A stretch of DNA of 64,000 bases from Alicyclobacillus sp. ALC3 (lineage in GTDB: Bacteria; Bacillota; Bacilli; Alicyclobacillales; Alicyclobacillaceae). Positions within the stretch are counted from its first letter, which is position 1. Each line of letters begins with the position of its first letter. Positions 18,362 through 29,700 of this stretch are shown piece by piece. The stretch lies in the NCBI RefSeq assembly GCF_028751195.1, contig NZ_CP066784.1, positions 2,666,001-2,730,000 of the forward strand, read 5' to 3'. Below the pieces are notes generated by a model. The model saw nothing but the letters and a program-made list of their open reading frames with translations. It searched no databases and had not been told where the DNA came from. Made by a program: the position numbers and the translations under genes.

Positions 18362-20911
18362 TTGTCGATTCATCAGGGACAGGTTGCTGAAGACGAGTTG
18401 GACATATCGCTAATCCACTCCGACCAGGTGCGGTTGCTCCATGGCCTATTTGAAAAGACCTCGCAGTTGTTCCCACAAAACTGCGCCATTGAACACCTCG
18501 GTGACAGATATAGTTACCTTGAAGTAGAAGCCATGGCGAACCAACTGGCACATTTTTTACTCCAAGAAGGCGTCCATATCGGGTCAAGAGTGAGTGTTTG
18601 GCTGCCGCGTGGTGTGGAACAGTACATTAGTCTCTTAGGTGTCATGAAAGCCGGCGCAACGTATGTTCCGCTGGACGAGTCGTGCCCAACCGACCGTGCG
18701 TGTGACATTTTGGAGGATGCACAAGTCACGCTACTGCTCACGAACAAAGCGGTGGTCAGCGACCGGACCTGCCATACCAGCGTGATGTTGTGGGATGACC
18801 TTCACCACCAAATCAATGGCTTTCCCACGCACCCGCCAACCACGAAAGGTCAGACAAGCGACTCACTTTGCTACATTATTTACACTTCGGGATCGACAGG
18901 AAGGCCAAAGGGCGTCAAGGTCAGTCACCGCAATATCATCCATTATGTCGACGCAATCCAGAAAGTTCATCCGGCATTTCCGCAAGACCGCGTCTATCAA
19001 GGCTTTAGCATTTCGTTTGATGCAAGTCTCGAGGAAATTTGGTTAGCATTTTCAAGCGGAGCAACCTTGGTCATAGGACAAACCGTCCCGACCTCAGAGT
19101 GGTTGAGGCGGATGGGGATTACCGTGTTGGGATGTGTGCCGACGTTGCTCAGTATGTTGGACGGCGACATCCCATCCCTTCGACTGGTTCTTTTGGGCGG
19201 GGAAGCGTGCCCATCCCAATTGATTAAGCGTTGGTACAGTCCGGGCAGAGCCATATATAACTGTTACGGTCCTACGGAAGCCACAGTTGCGGCCACTTAT
19301 GCGCTATGTGATCCGAATCACCCTGTCACGATTGGCAAAGCGTATCCGGGTTATGAGGTTGTTCTGCTGAATGAGGCGTTCGCAGCTGCGAACGAAGGGG
19401 AGATATGCATCGGAGGTCCAAGTGTCTCCACGGGATACGTGAATCGTGAGGACCTCACCAATGAGAAATTCGTTGCGTGGCCGACCGGATCGAACAATCG
19501 ATTCTATCGAACGGGTGATTTAGGTCGGTACGATGACCAGGGTAATATCGTTTTCCTGGGGCGAATCGATTCGCAAGTGAAAATTCGTGGCTACAGAATT
19601 GAACTCGAGGAAATCGAATCAGTGCTCATCTCGTACACTGGCATCCAGCAGGCAGCGGTGAATGTTCGGCCTGATGCTTCCGGTACTTTGGACCTCGTCG
19701 CGCACTTGGTTCCTGTCACATCGATTGATGAACAGCGTTTGTTGGAGCACTTAAAGAGCTCGCTTCCACTTTATATGATCCCGACTTACATTCACTACGT
19801 TGACAGCCTGCCGCTGTTGACGAGTGGGAAACTTGACAGAAAGGCGATTCCGGATGATGGGGAGTTGCAACGGTTGGTCGGCCGTCACAGCCAACACGCA
19901 GACCGAACTCTCTGGAGCGCTGAGGAACAACAGCTCGCGGACATCTGGAGACAACTCTTGAAACTTGATGAAGTCGGACTGAACGACAATTTTTTTGATT
20001 TAGGTGGTCACTCTCTATTAGCGGCCAAAATGTTCGCAGACATTGAGACGGCGTTTCACCAGTCGCTTCCGGTATCCGTGATTTTCGAAGCGGATACGAT
20101 TGCAAAATTGGCCAACCTATTGACGACGGGGAACGGTGACGAGAATACTTCGTCGTTGGTGACCATGCAACGAGGTGAATCAGCCACACCAATCTTTTGC
20201 ATTCACAATGTGGACGGCGAGGTTGTCGCTTATCGCCACTTGATCAAGCACTTCAAAGATAAGTATACAATCTATGGGGTTCGATACGCGCAAGACCAAA
20301 GCGGTTCGCGTCCGACGGTGGCTGACCTAGCTCGACGTTACGTAGAAGATATCAGAAGAGTCCATCCTGACGGTCCCGTTGTACTGGTCGGTCACTCGCT
20401 TGGTGGCGTGATTGCCTATGAAATGGCAAGACAATTCATCGCGCACAAACAGCACGTACACTTACTGGCAATGATTGATACCACTCAGCCAGAGTACACT
20501 TTTGAGCGAATGTCGCTATGGCAAAAGACCGTAAACGATGTAAAAATCGGGCGGTCGATGTCATCTCAACGCTTGGGGTCATTTGTGCTGCGTAAATTGC
20601 GCAACCTGCTTGCTTCTGGGCTGCAGCGGTCTGCGGGTGAGCAATCCGTTCAACTGCCAGTGATGACTCAGTCACAGGAACTGAGCTATGCAACCTGCCT
20701 CTACACACCTGTCCCTGGCGTTGAAAAGATCGTTCTCTTTCGGGCGTCACACCGAAAAGCCGAGGACGTAATACTCGATGAAACACTCGGGTGGGGGAAG
20801 GTTGCAACCGTGGATGTCTACCATGTGGCAGCGAGCCACAATAGCATGCTTGACGAGCCACATGTAACGGACATAGCCGCGCGCGTTATCAACTACCTCG
20901 GGTCTGTCTAA
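18362..20911 (+). CDS. Single-module nonribosomal peptide synthetase-like protein (A-PCP-TE)
   Basis: An 849-residue enzyme starting at TTG 18362 behind GAAGGGGCGAAGG. Residues ~25-510 are an adenylation domain: YIIYTSGSTGRPKGV (A3), FDASLEEIW (A4), NCYGPTEATVAA (A5), FYRTGDLGR (A7), GRIDSQVKIRGYRIELEEIE (A8) and the A10 lysine in TSGKLDRKAIP. Residues ~530-600 are the carrier domain with the pantetheine serine in FDLGGHSLL. Residues ~610-849 are a thioesterase with nucleophile GHSLGG and a likely catalytic His in AASHNSMLDEPH. There is no condensation domain, so it cannot elongate a peptide on its own. By hand alignment to GrsA the pocket reads D-A-E-G-L-G-C-V-A-K. Glu replaces the Trp of Phe-activating pockets, which would suit an amine-bearing side chain such as p-aminophenylalanine. 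It meets the pap operon tail to tail with only 14 bases between them. Confidence 0.92.
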   Translation: MSIHQGQVAEDELDISLIHSDQVRLLHGLFEKTSQLFPQNCAIEHLGDRYSYLEVEAMANQLAHFLLQEGVHIGSRVSVWLPRGVEQYISLLGVMKAGATYVPLDESCPTDRACDILEDAQVTLLLTNKAVVSDRTCHTSVMLWDDLHHQINGFPTHPPTTKGQTSDSLCYIIYTSGSTGRPKGVKVSHRNIIHYVDAIQKVHPAFPQDRVYQGFSISFDASLEEIWLAFSSGATLVIGQTVPTSEWLRRMGITVLGCVPTLLSMLDGDIPSLRLVLLGGEACPSQLIKRWYSPGRAIYNCYGPTEATVAATYALCDPNHPVTIGKAYPGYEVVLLNEAFAAANEGEICIGGPSVSTGYVNREDLTNEKFVAWPTGSNNRFYRTGDLGRYDDQGNIVFLGRIDSQVKIRGYRIELEEIESVLISYTGIQQAAVNVRPDASGTLDLVAHLVPVTSIDEQRLLEHLKSSLPLYMIPTYIHYVDSLPLLTSGKLDRKAIPDDGELQRLVGRHSQHADRTLWSAEEQQLADIWRQLLKLDEVGLNDNFFDLGGHSLLAAKMFADIETAFHQSLPVSVIFEADTIAKLANLLTTGNGDENTSSLVTMQRGESATPIFCIHNVDGEVVAYRHLIKHFKDKYTIYGVRYAQDQSGSRPTVADLARRYVEDIRRVHPDGPVVLVGHSLGGVIAYEMARQFIAHKQHVHLLAMIDTTQPEYTFERMSLWQKTVNDVKIGRSMSSQRLGSFVLRKLRNLLASGLQRSAGEQSVQLPVMTQSQELSYATCLYTPVPGVEKIVLFRASHRKAEDVILDETLGWGKVATVDVYHVAASHNSMLDEPHVTDIAARVINYLGSV

Positions 20912-20925
20912 AAGCGCATCGGCGG

Positions 20926-21846
20926 TTACTGAATCAGCCTGTGTTTGATGTGGCGCGCATAGCTGATTAACAGCTCGGGATGTGCGGCTACAACCGAGGC
21001 CGCTGCGAAAAATTTACGTTGTGAATACAGTTGTCGAGCACGAATTTCTTCGAGGGCAGCCGACGCATCTCGAATCTTTTTCTGCAGTGCTTGTGCCACA
21101 TCCCGATGGAGGTTGTATGGCTCACTGGTTGACAGTTCGCGTAGCAAGCGAGCCCAATTTTCCCAACCCGCGGCCGCACTCTGTGTCAGAGAACCCGGGC
21201 GCGATCGATAGTAATAATGCGCTCTCGGATCGATGACCGCTTTGGCACCTTGAACCAGGCAGTCGAGTAAAAACACGTAATCCTCGCCAAAGGCAATCTG
21301 GTCTTTGTAGTGAATGTCGTGCTGCAGTAGGAAGTTTGTATGTATCAATGGCTGTAGGACGGCATAGTCGTCCTCTACCATCTTGTGAGGCGTGAGAACT
21401 CGGACGTCATCCATGCGGCCGATGACTTTTTCCCTCGATTGAAAGTAGCGAATCCACGGGACATCTGCTCCGTCCTCGATCAAATACAAATCATCGCATA
21501 CAACTTCAGCGTTGTACTGTTCGGCCACTTCCAGCAGGTCCTCTAAGCGGTTCAGAGTCCACCAATCGTCCGCGTCAAGTACAGCCAGCCACTGTCCCTC
21601 GGCTTTGCTGATGGCGTGATTCCTCGAGAAAGAGGGCCCGCGATTTTCAGTATTTTTGTACAGTTTGATGCGCGGGTCCGCAAGGCTCCGCACGACTGCC
21701 AATGTCTTGTCCGTGGAACAGTCATCGACAACGATGACTTCAATGTTTGGAACGGTTTGTTCCAACGCCGACCGGATGGCGCGTTCGATGTATCTTTCCA
21801 CATTGAAGGCTGCCATGATGACAGAGACCAAGGGTTTGCCGTCCAT
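20926..21846 (-). CDS. Glycosyltransferase family 2 protein, last gene of the pap operon
   Basis: A 306-residue GT2 enzyme on the minus strand. The start is ATG 21846, with GAGGAG upstream, rather than in-frame ATG 21870. PLVSVIMAAFNVERYIERAI, VIVVDDCSTDKT and the metal site VLDADDWW are diagnostic of GT-A family 2. It follows papC by about 48 bases and is co-directional with it. A sugar transferase in the operon that makes aminophenylpyruvate suggests either glycosylation of the aromatic product or simply one more step of polysaccharide assembly. Confidence 0.88.
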   Translation of the reverse strand: MDGKPLVSVIMAAFNVERYIERAIRSALEQTVPNIEVIVVDDCSTDKTLAVVRSLADPRIKLYKNTENRGPSFSRNHAISKAEGQWLAVLDADDWWTLNRLEDLLEVAEQYNAEVVCDDLYLIEDGADVPWIRYFQSREKVIGRMDDVRVLTPHKMVEDDYAVLQPLIHTNFLLQHDIHYKDQIAFGEDYVFLLDCLVQGAKAVIDPRAHYYYRSRPGSLTQSAAAGWENWARLLRELSTSEPYNLHRDVAQALQKKIRDASAALEEIRARQLYSQRKFFAAASVVAAHPELLISYARHIKHRLIQ

Positions 21847-21894
21847 CGTATAGACACTCCTCAAGGGCATCGCCCAGCTTTGTCCTGATACAGT

Positions 21895-24959
<3,065 letters not shown>

Positions 24960-25253
24960 CTATTGACCAGAGCCACTCATGACTAAGTCCTCAACACGGC
25001 AGGTCTCGGCAATAACCAACTCATACAGATTGCGCAAAAAGGCGGGGGCGATGTTGTGCTCGGTAGCGTACTGAGCTGCACGCTCTTGGACGAAGTTGAT
25101 GCGATGCGGCTGCATCATGGGGATGTCATGCTCCCGTTTAAACTCTGCAATTCGAACACAGCACTCGATGCGGGCCCGCAGGGCATCCAACAACAGTTCA
25201 TCGATTAAGTCGAGGTCACCACGTAGCCGTTCTAATCCTTCTGCGTGTTCCAA
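24960..25253 (-). CDS. papB: Chorismate mutase-like / 4-amino-4-deoxychorismate mutase (AroQ family, PapB)
   Basis: A 97-residue all-helical AroQ-type mutase that would rearrange 4-amino-4-deoxychorismate to 4-amino-4-deoxyprephenate. The pattern LRGDLDLIDELLLDALRARI, then RIAEFKREHDIPMMQPHR and AFLRNLYELVIAETCRVEDL is the AroQ three-helix signature. The start is TTG 25253 with AAGGGG upstream, and the first visible codons run straight into helix 1. It is the first gene of the operon, about 70 bases from the -10 box at 25321-25326. Specificity for the amino substrate is inferred from the adjacent synthase and dehydrogenase. Confidence 0.82.
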   Translation of the reverse strand: MEHAEGLERLRGDLDLIDELLLDALRARIECCVRIAEFKREHDIPMMQPHRINFVQERAAQYATEHNIAPAFLRNLYELVIAETCRVEDLVMSGSGQ

Positions 25254-25316
25254 CTATTTACACCCCTTCTCGTTGCTTCGAAAGTCAGACTTTGATGCAG
25301 ATCAATCACCTTTTCT

Positions 25317-25332
25317 GTTCAGTATAAAGAAC
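25317..25332. promoter_or_regulatory. SinR-type operator palindrome (site 3 of 6)
   Basis: GTTCAGTATAAAGAAC; on the minus strand it reads GTTCTTTATACTGAAC and contains both a perfect GTTCTYT half site (GTTCTTT) and the pap -10 box. Flanking bases extend the symmetry (CT...AG). Confidence 0.7.
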
Positions 25333-25348
25333 AGTGTTGTTCTGTCAA
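25321..25348 (-). promoter_or_regulatory. Promoter of the pap operon
   Basis: On the minus strand: TTGACA (25348-25343, perfect), 16 bases, TATACT (25326-25321). This is the strongest promoter seen in the window. Both boxes lie inside operator palindromes: the -35 box within 25339-25354 and the -10 box within 25317-25332. Confidence 0.75.
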
Positions 25349-25354
25349 TAGAAC
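25339..25354. promoter_or_regulatory. SinR-type operator palindrome (site 4 of 6)
   Basis: GTTCTGTCAATAGAAC; it contains the pap -35 box TTGACA on the minus strand. It begins 22 bases from the start of site 3, about two helical turns, so two dimers could bind on the same face of the DNA. Confidence 0.65.
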
Positions 25355-25368
25355 TTCAGTAGTTAATC

Positions 25369-25384
25369 GTTCCCGATGAAGAAC
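25369..25384. promoter_or_regulatory. SinR-type operator-like palindrome (site 5 of 6), weak
   Basis: GTTCCCGATGAAGAAC keeps the GTTC-N8-GAAC frame, but its centre is not A/T-rich or symmetric. It starts 30 bases from site 4, close to three helical turns. It is included because of spacing and company. Confidence 0.4.
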
Positions 25385-25417
25385 AAAATGCAGAAAAACA
25401 AGCTGCCAACGGCCCGC

Positions 25418-25446
25418 TTGTTTTTGCCGTGGGGAGGGGTTATGAT
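25418..25446 (+). promoter_or_regulatory. Promoter of galU
   Basis: TTGTTT (25418-25423), 17 bases, TATGAT (25441-25446). The operator palindrome at 25453-25468 covers the expected start point, the same arrangement as at 8617-8670. Confidence 0.65.
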
Positions 25447-25452
25447 AACGAT

Positions 25453-25468
25453 GTTCATTATATAGAAC
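25453..25468. promoter_or_regulatory. SinR-type operator palindrome (site 6 of 6)
   Basis: GTTCATTATATAGAAC, six bases after the galU -10 box. The minus-strand half site is GTTCTAT. Confidence 0.65.
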
Positions 25469-25523
25469 GAAAATCGTTGCGGAGTGCATGCGCGTACCGT
25501 TGTGCTGCAAAGGGGGGATTCTT

Positions 25524-26417
25524 ATGCCAAAAGTGCGCAAAGCAGTCATCCCGGCCGCTGGACTGGGGACGCGATTCCTTCCAGCGACGAAGGCGATGCC
25601 AAAGGAAATGTTGCCAATTGTAGACAAACCCACAATTCAGTACATCGTCGAGGAAGCAGCGGCGTCAGGCATTGAAGACATACTGATTGTAACGGGCAAA
25701 GGAAAACGGGCGATTGAGGACCACTTTGACCGTTCTGTGGAGTTGGAAGAGTTACTAACCCATCGGGATAAGCATTCGCAACTCGCGGAAATCAGGCAGA
25801 TTGGGAGCTTGGCTAACATTCACTACATCCGCCAAAAGGAACCATTAGGACTTGGGCACGCAGTTTGGTGTGCAAGGCGGTTTGTTGGGAGTGAGCCGTT
25901 CGCTGTGTTGCTTGGGGACGACATCGTCGATGCCCATACCCCGTGCATTCGGCAATTGATGGATGTCTATGAGACCTACGAAATGCCGGTCGTTGGAGTT
26001 CAAAATGTGCCCAAAGAGGCTGTTTCTCGTTACGGGATTGTCGGTTCGATACCAATGGGCACATCTCGTCGATTGTCACAAATCCGTGAAATGGTCGAAA
26101 AACCCCAACCCGTCGAGGCGCCATCGAACTTGGCGATCATTGGCCGATACGTCTTGACGCCAGACGTGTTTGACTTTTTGGAACTCGGTCAAATCGGCGC
26201 AGGGGGTGAGATTCAGTTAACGGACGCACTGGTTGAAGTGAATCGAAAACAGGGCATGATTGCCTGTGAGTTTGAAGGACGTCGCTACGACGTGGGTGAG
26301 AAACTTGGTTTCATTGAGGCCACCCTTGAGTTGGCGCTAGGTCGCAAAGACCTCCGGGATGAACTACAGGCGATGATGAGGCGAATGATAGTGGCTGAGG
26401 AATTCGTTGTCGGTTAA
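25524..26417 (+). CDS. galU: UTP-glucose-1-phosphate uridylyltransferase
   Basis: Makes UDP-glucose from glucose-1-phosphate and UTP, feeding Ugd at 2.4 kb and the glycosyltransferases. The 297-residue protein starts at ATG 25524, with AGGGGGG (25511-25517) upstream; the longer frame from 25488 lacks a ribosome site. The N-terminal AVIPAAGLGTRFLPATKAMP and KEMLPIVDKPTIQYIVEEA are the nucleotidyltransferase signature. VLLGDDIVDA is the catalytic metal loop, and GEIQLTDAL and FEGRRYDVGEKLGF complete the GalU pattern. Confidence 0.97.
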   Translation: MPKVRKAVIPAAGLGTRFLPATKAMPKEMLPIVDKPTIQYIVEEAAASGIEDILIVTGKGKRAIEDHFDRSVELEELLTHRDKHSQLAEIRQIGSLANIHYIRQKEPLGLGHAVWCARRFVGSEPFAVLLGDDIVDAHTPCIRQLMDVYETYEMPVVGVQNVPKEAVSRYGIVGSIPMGTSRRLSQIREMVEKPQPVEAPSNLAIIGRYVLTPDVFDFLELGQIGAGGEIQLTDALVEVNRKQGMIACEFEGRRYDVGEKLGFIEATLELALGRKDLRDELQAMMRRMIVAEEFVVG

Positions 26418-26539
26418 TCCGAATCTGCTGCAGAGAGGGTCTGGCGGGGGACCGCATGACTCAGATGGAAGGATGCAGATTGCGTTAATTCACGAAATTG
26501 TCGTTTTAATTATGGCGAGTTTTCAAGGAGGATGCCTGT

Positions 26540-27634
26540 GTGAACAAAGGACCCACAGACCACTCACGACGGGACACGGTCAAGCAAAAGAGGAAGAAAC
26601 CTACGTGGAAACGCCTGCTGGCATACACCGGAATTGGCATTGCCGCCGTTGTCGTGGTGGCAGCCGGCCTTGGTTTCTACGAATATCAACGTCTGCAACC
26701 AAAGAACCACTTCAAGAACCTGCCGACTGTCGCGCCGACAGGCACCGTCACTGCTGCCAACACGACCTTCAGCACCATATCTAGTAAGTCCACCGCATCG
26801 AAGCCCACCTCTAGTGAAGCGCCTGGGGTGTTCAACGTGCTGTTGTTTGGCTCCGACGCTCGCCCGACCGGTAGTGGCAGCGGGTTGTCGGTCGCAGACA
26901 GCCACACGGATTCGATCATTCTGATTCACGTGAATCTCAATACACACCAATACAACATGCTCAGCATTCCGCGCGATACGCGTGTGTACATGCCGGGTTT
27001 TGGTCACACGAAGATTACCAGTGTGCAAATTCTCGCGCAGACCAAACTCGGTCCCAAGCAAGGCACCCTGTATGCGGTGCAATTCATCAGCAAATTCACC
27101 GGGGTTCCAATCAACTACTATGCAGAAACGAACTATTGGGGTTTGCAGGCGATGGTCAATGCGATTGGCGGCATCACGATGAACCTACCTTTCCCCGTCA
27201 CACTGACACACCCGTGGTACACACAGGATGCTGGCATGAAGTTTTCCGCTGGGCCACACTTTCTCAATGGGCGGCTGGTGGCAGAGGTCGTACACGAACG
27301 TTTTTCCGTACCTGGGACCGACTACGGTCGCCAGAAGTTACAGGCGGCAGCACTTAAAGGCATCGCGAAGGCTGTGATGCAGCCTTCCAACCTAACCAAG
27401 CTACCGCAACTGTCGAGGTCAGTATCGCAGTACCTGATGGACACCAACATGACCCCTCAGGACTTCATCAGTATTGGGCTTGGCGTCAAGGGAGATTTCC
27501 ATTCGAGCCAAATTCACTACTACCAGGTAAGCGGGAAGGGTGAGCTCATCTACAATGACCCACTCGGGGCCATGGATGACGAGATCATCCTCAACATGAA
27601 TCAGCTCAAACAAATCATTCATGCCCACTTTTAG
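26540..27634 (+). CDS. LytR-CpsA-Psr (LCP) family protein
   Basis: LCP proteins are membrane-anchored phosphotransferases that attach undecaprenyl-linked glycopolymers to peptidoglycan. The 364-residue protein starts at GTG 26540 behind AAGGAGG. It has a basic cytoplasmic tail (residues 1-30), one transmembrane helix (LAYTGIGIAAVVVVAAGLGF) and a Ser/Thr-rich linker, then the LCP domain. That domain includes VLLFGSDARP, DSHTDSIILIHVN, MLSIPRDTRVYMP and the arginine-rich VVHERFSVPGTDYGRQKLQ. Placed at the end of the cluster, it probably anchors the exopolysaccharide to the wall. Confidence 0.93.
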   Translation: MNKGPTDHSRRDTVKQKRKKPTWKRLLAYTGIGIAAVVVVAAGLGFYEYQRLQPKNHFKNLPTVAPTGTVTAANTTFSTISSKSTASKPTSSEAPGVFNVLLFGSDARPTGSGSGLSVADSHTDSIILIHVNLNTHQYNMLSIPRDTRVYMPGFGHTKITSVQILAQTKLGPKQGTLYAVQFISKFTGVPINYYAETNYWGLQAMVNAIGGITMNLPFPVTLTHPWYTQDAGMKFSAGPHFLNGRLVAEVVHERFSVPGTDYGRQKLQAAALKGIAKAVMQPSNLTKLPQLSRSVSQYLMDTNMTPQDFISIGLGVKGDFHSSQIHYYQVSGKGELIYNDPLGAMDDEIILNMNQLKQIIHAHF

Positions 27635-27759
27635 CGACGGACGGGCGTCACTGGCCACGAAGCAAAGAGGGCCGTTGCTGCGTGGCGGCTAACGGACGGA
27701 CCGGCGTAACGTCATACCCTTTTCTAGGTTGGGTAGACTCTGTGAAGAGGTGACGAATA

Positions 27760-28239
27760 TTGGATCGCGATCTGCACCAAGACATGCAAACCATCAAAGC
27801 TACCGAGCAAGCGCGTCGCCAACAGAAGGCCGACGAGCAGGCGCATGCGAAGGAAACGTCGAAAGAGCTGACTGAACAGGTTCAAGACGCCTTCAACTTG
27901 TGGGCGCTCGAGTATATTTCAGGTGATCCCGACCGGCTGGCCGTCAACTCTGAACAACCGCCCGTCGGTTTTTCTATCCAGTGTGACTCGCTGCATGAAA
28001 CCCTGAACCCGAGTTGGTCTCTTCACTCCTTTGATGTTGCTGCGACAATCGAACATGACCACGTCACGGTGACTGTGAAGGACGGGCATTGGCAAGACAT
28101 CGAAGGCTATCTGGGCAACTGGGCAAACTGGATCGATGAAGTACCCGTCTACAGCGACCTGTTCGATCAAGTCAAGCTCCGCAAAGCGCTTGACCAGGCG
28201 TTCCTCAGTTGGTATAAGCGCATGACGAACCCACAGTGA
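27760..28239 (+). CDS. Hypothetical protein, 159 aa
   Basis: Not recognised. It starts at TTG 27760 with GAAGAGGTGA upstream. Residues 1-50 are highly charged and helical, rich in Gln, Lys and Glu (QARRQQKADEQAHAKETSKE), and could form a coiled coil. The rest is a mixed alpha/beta region with many Trp (LWALEY, WSLHSF, GHWQDIEGYLGNWANW). There is no signal peptide, membrane helix or cysteine cluster; a single Cys lies near residue 75. A good terminator follows at once, so it is probably a separate transcription unit. Confidence 0.7.
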   Translation: MDRDLHQDMQTIKATEQARRQQKADEQAHAKETSKELTEQVQDAFNLWALEYISGDPDRLAVNSEQPPVGFSIQCDSLHETLNPSWSLHSFDVAATIEHDHVTVTVKDGHWQDIEGYLGNWANWIDEVPVYSDLFDQVKLRKALDQAFLSWYKRMTNPQ

Positions 28240-28248
28240 ATGTGTCAA

Positions 28249-28285
28249 AGCCCTCGCACTTTGCTGGCGAGGGCTTGTATTGTTT
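28249..28285 (+). terminator. Intrinsic terminator
   Basis: AGCCCTCGC (28249-28257) pairs perfectly with GCGAGGGCT (28267-28275) around a 9-base loop, followed by TGTATTGTTTGTGTTG. It ends the hypothetical gene upstream. Confidence 0.8.
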
Positions 28286-28398
28286 GTGTTGATCGTGTTG
28301 TTTGAGTTGTTTGAGTTGCTCGAGTTGCTCGCGAAAAGTGAAGTGCGTTGCCCCGTCCTGAAAACCACCTGGACATTACACGAAAATTACCTGGGGGC
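28286..28398. repeat. Short imperfect tandem repeat in an intergenic stretch
   Basis: From 28296 the sequence cycles through GAGTTGTTT and GAGTTGCTC units, 9 bases each and about four copies. No gene or promoter is evident. Confidence 0.4.
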
Positions 28399-29313
28399 TT
28401 AACTGTGGTGCGGCCCGGCGGTGATGTGCAGCGACAGCGACCCCTTTAGACCGCCGATATGGACTTGACTGTCCGGCAGGTGACCGAACTTACTCCACAG
28501 CGTCAATTCGGCGTTTGCGGAGCCAGGCTTCGCCGGAGACGTAGTTGCACTTTTGAGCGTTGCCGTCAGGTTGTTTAGCTCCTGCGCGGCCTTTTGCATG
28601 GCCTGTGCTTCCCGTTCATCGCGTGTCACCACTGCGCTGATCGCACTCACGGCTTTTGCAATGTGGTTGCTGTTCTGGTCTTTCAACGATACTTTCTCAG
28701 ACGTGCCGACTTCTTGTCGGTCGTTCATCGCTTGCGACAGTATGGTCCTTAGACCTTGTGTCTGCGAAATCGTGGTCTTCACCGCGCTTGCGTCCCCACT
28801 GCGTTCGGCCTGCTGCAACGCCGCGCGGAAGTTCTGAACGGCTTGTTGCAGTTGCTTGCGCGCAGATTGGTCGTCCTTGATGGCCGCGTGGAGCGACTGA
28901 ATGGCGCTCTGTAGCTGCGCGCGAGCCGATGTGCCCGAAGGCTGCGTCGACGACGTGGTGTTGATCGTTACGGTCCCCTGCGCGGAGGACTGAGTGCCCG
29001 CGGAGTCTTGCCTCAACGTGGCGAGCGTTGTCGCTTTTCCGACCGTGATTGTCGGTTTGGAGGTGACCTGCACAGAGCTTGAACTCTTTGCTTGCGCACT
29101 CGTGCTGTGACTTGCGCTGGTGCTATGACTTGCGCTCGTGCTGTGACTTGCGCTCGTGCTGTGACTTGCGCTCGTGCTGTGACTTGCGTTCGTGCTGTGA
29201 CTTGCGTTCGTGGCCTGTGTCGAGCTGGTGCCCGCGAGTGCCGTGCTGGCCGCGCCAGCTGTCATTCCCACTGCACACAATACGCCCACACCCACAACCA
29301 GACGTCTGTTCAT
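28399..29313 (-). CDS. Secreted protein with N-terminal hexapeptide repeats
   Basis: Function unknown. The 304-residue protein starts at ATG 29313, with AAGGGG nine bases upstream; an in-frame ATG at 29355 lacks a ribosome site. Residues 1-30 are a signal peptide (MNRRLVVGVGVLCAVGMTAG, cleavage near ALA-GT). Then come about seven ASHSTS/N hexapeptides encoded by an 18-bp tandem repeat, which predicts a flexible extracellular linker. Residues ~125-270 are strongly helical and Gln/Ala-rich (LQSAIQSLHAAIKDDQSARK), with heptad-like spacing that suggests a long coiled coil. There are no cysteines and no anchor motif. Confidence 0.75.
   Translation of the reverse strand: MNRRLVVGVGVLCAVGMTAGAASTALAGTSSTQATNASHSTNASHSTSASHSTSASHSTSASHSTSASHSTSAQAKSSSSVQVTSKPTITVGKATTLATLRQDSAGTQSSAQGTVTINTTSSTQPSGTSARAQLQSAIQSLHAAIKDDQSARKQLQQAVQNFRAALQQAERSGDASAVKTTISQTQGLRTILSQAMNDRQEVGTSEKVSLKDQNSNHIAKAVSAISAVVTRDEREAQAMQKAAQELNNLTATLKSATTSPAKPGSANAELTLWSKFGHLPDSQVHIGGLKGSLSLHITAGPHHS
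29096..29214. repeat. 18-bp tandem repeat inside the secreted-protein gene
   Basis: GTGCTGTGACTTGCGCTC and close variants repeat six to seven times. The unit is a multiple of three, so copy-number change would alter linker length without frameshift. Confidence 0.8.
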
Positions 29314-29479
29314 CCTATCCAACCCCTTTCGGCCTCGTGTGTTGTAACGATTCATAGAGTTCGTTCGCTAGCGGTACAAAGTGTCCGTCACACGGAGGAC
29401 GATTGGATTGGCGTGGGAAGTGAGAGGATTGGAAGGAGAGAGGATTGGAACATTGCCCTGAGATTTGATAGCGGCACAG
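29314..29479. other. Intergenic stretch without a gene
   Basis: Contains direct repeats of GAGAGGATTGGAA near 29420-29450. No convincing coding frame is seen. Confidence 0.4.
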
Positions 29480-29700
29480 CGCTGGGGCTTGGATAGCTTG
29501 GATAGCGGCACAGCGCCGCCTATTGGCTTGAAATTCCCGGCCAAAGTGGATATTAAGCGGCCCGAGGCCGCTTAATCCCGATATTTATGGGTGTTTTGCC
29601 GTCCTACGGGTCCGTTAAGCAGTTGCGGACAGCCTATTGAGGTCCGTGGAGCCGCTAAAATGGCACATAAGCTGTTCTGTGCCGCTACGGAGGCCGCGGA
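29480..29700. repeat. Leader element, copy 1, upstream of 42-bp array 1
   Basis: About 220 bp that recurs almost unchanged at 34515-34730, each time directly before a 42-bp array and in the same orientation. Shared landmarks in order: GATAGCGGCACAGCGC, CCTATTGGCTTGA, TTCCCGGCCAAAGTGGATA, an 11-bp-arm palindrome (ATTAAGCGGCC, CGA, GGCCGCTTAAT at 29552-29576), GTGTTTTGCCGTC, and TGGCACATAAGCTGTTCTG. No coding frame is conserved. Confidence 0.8.
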
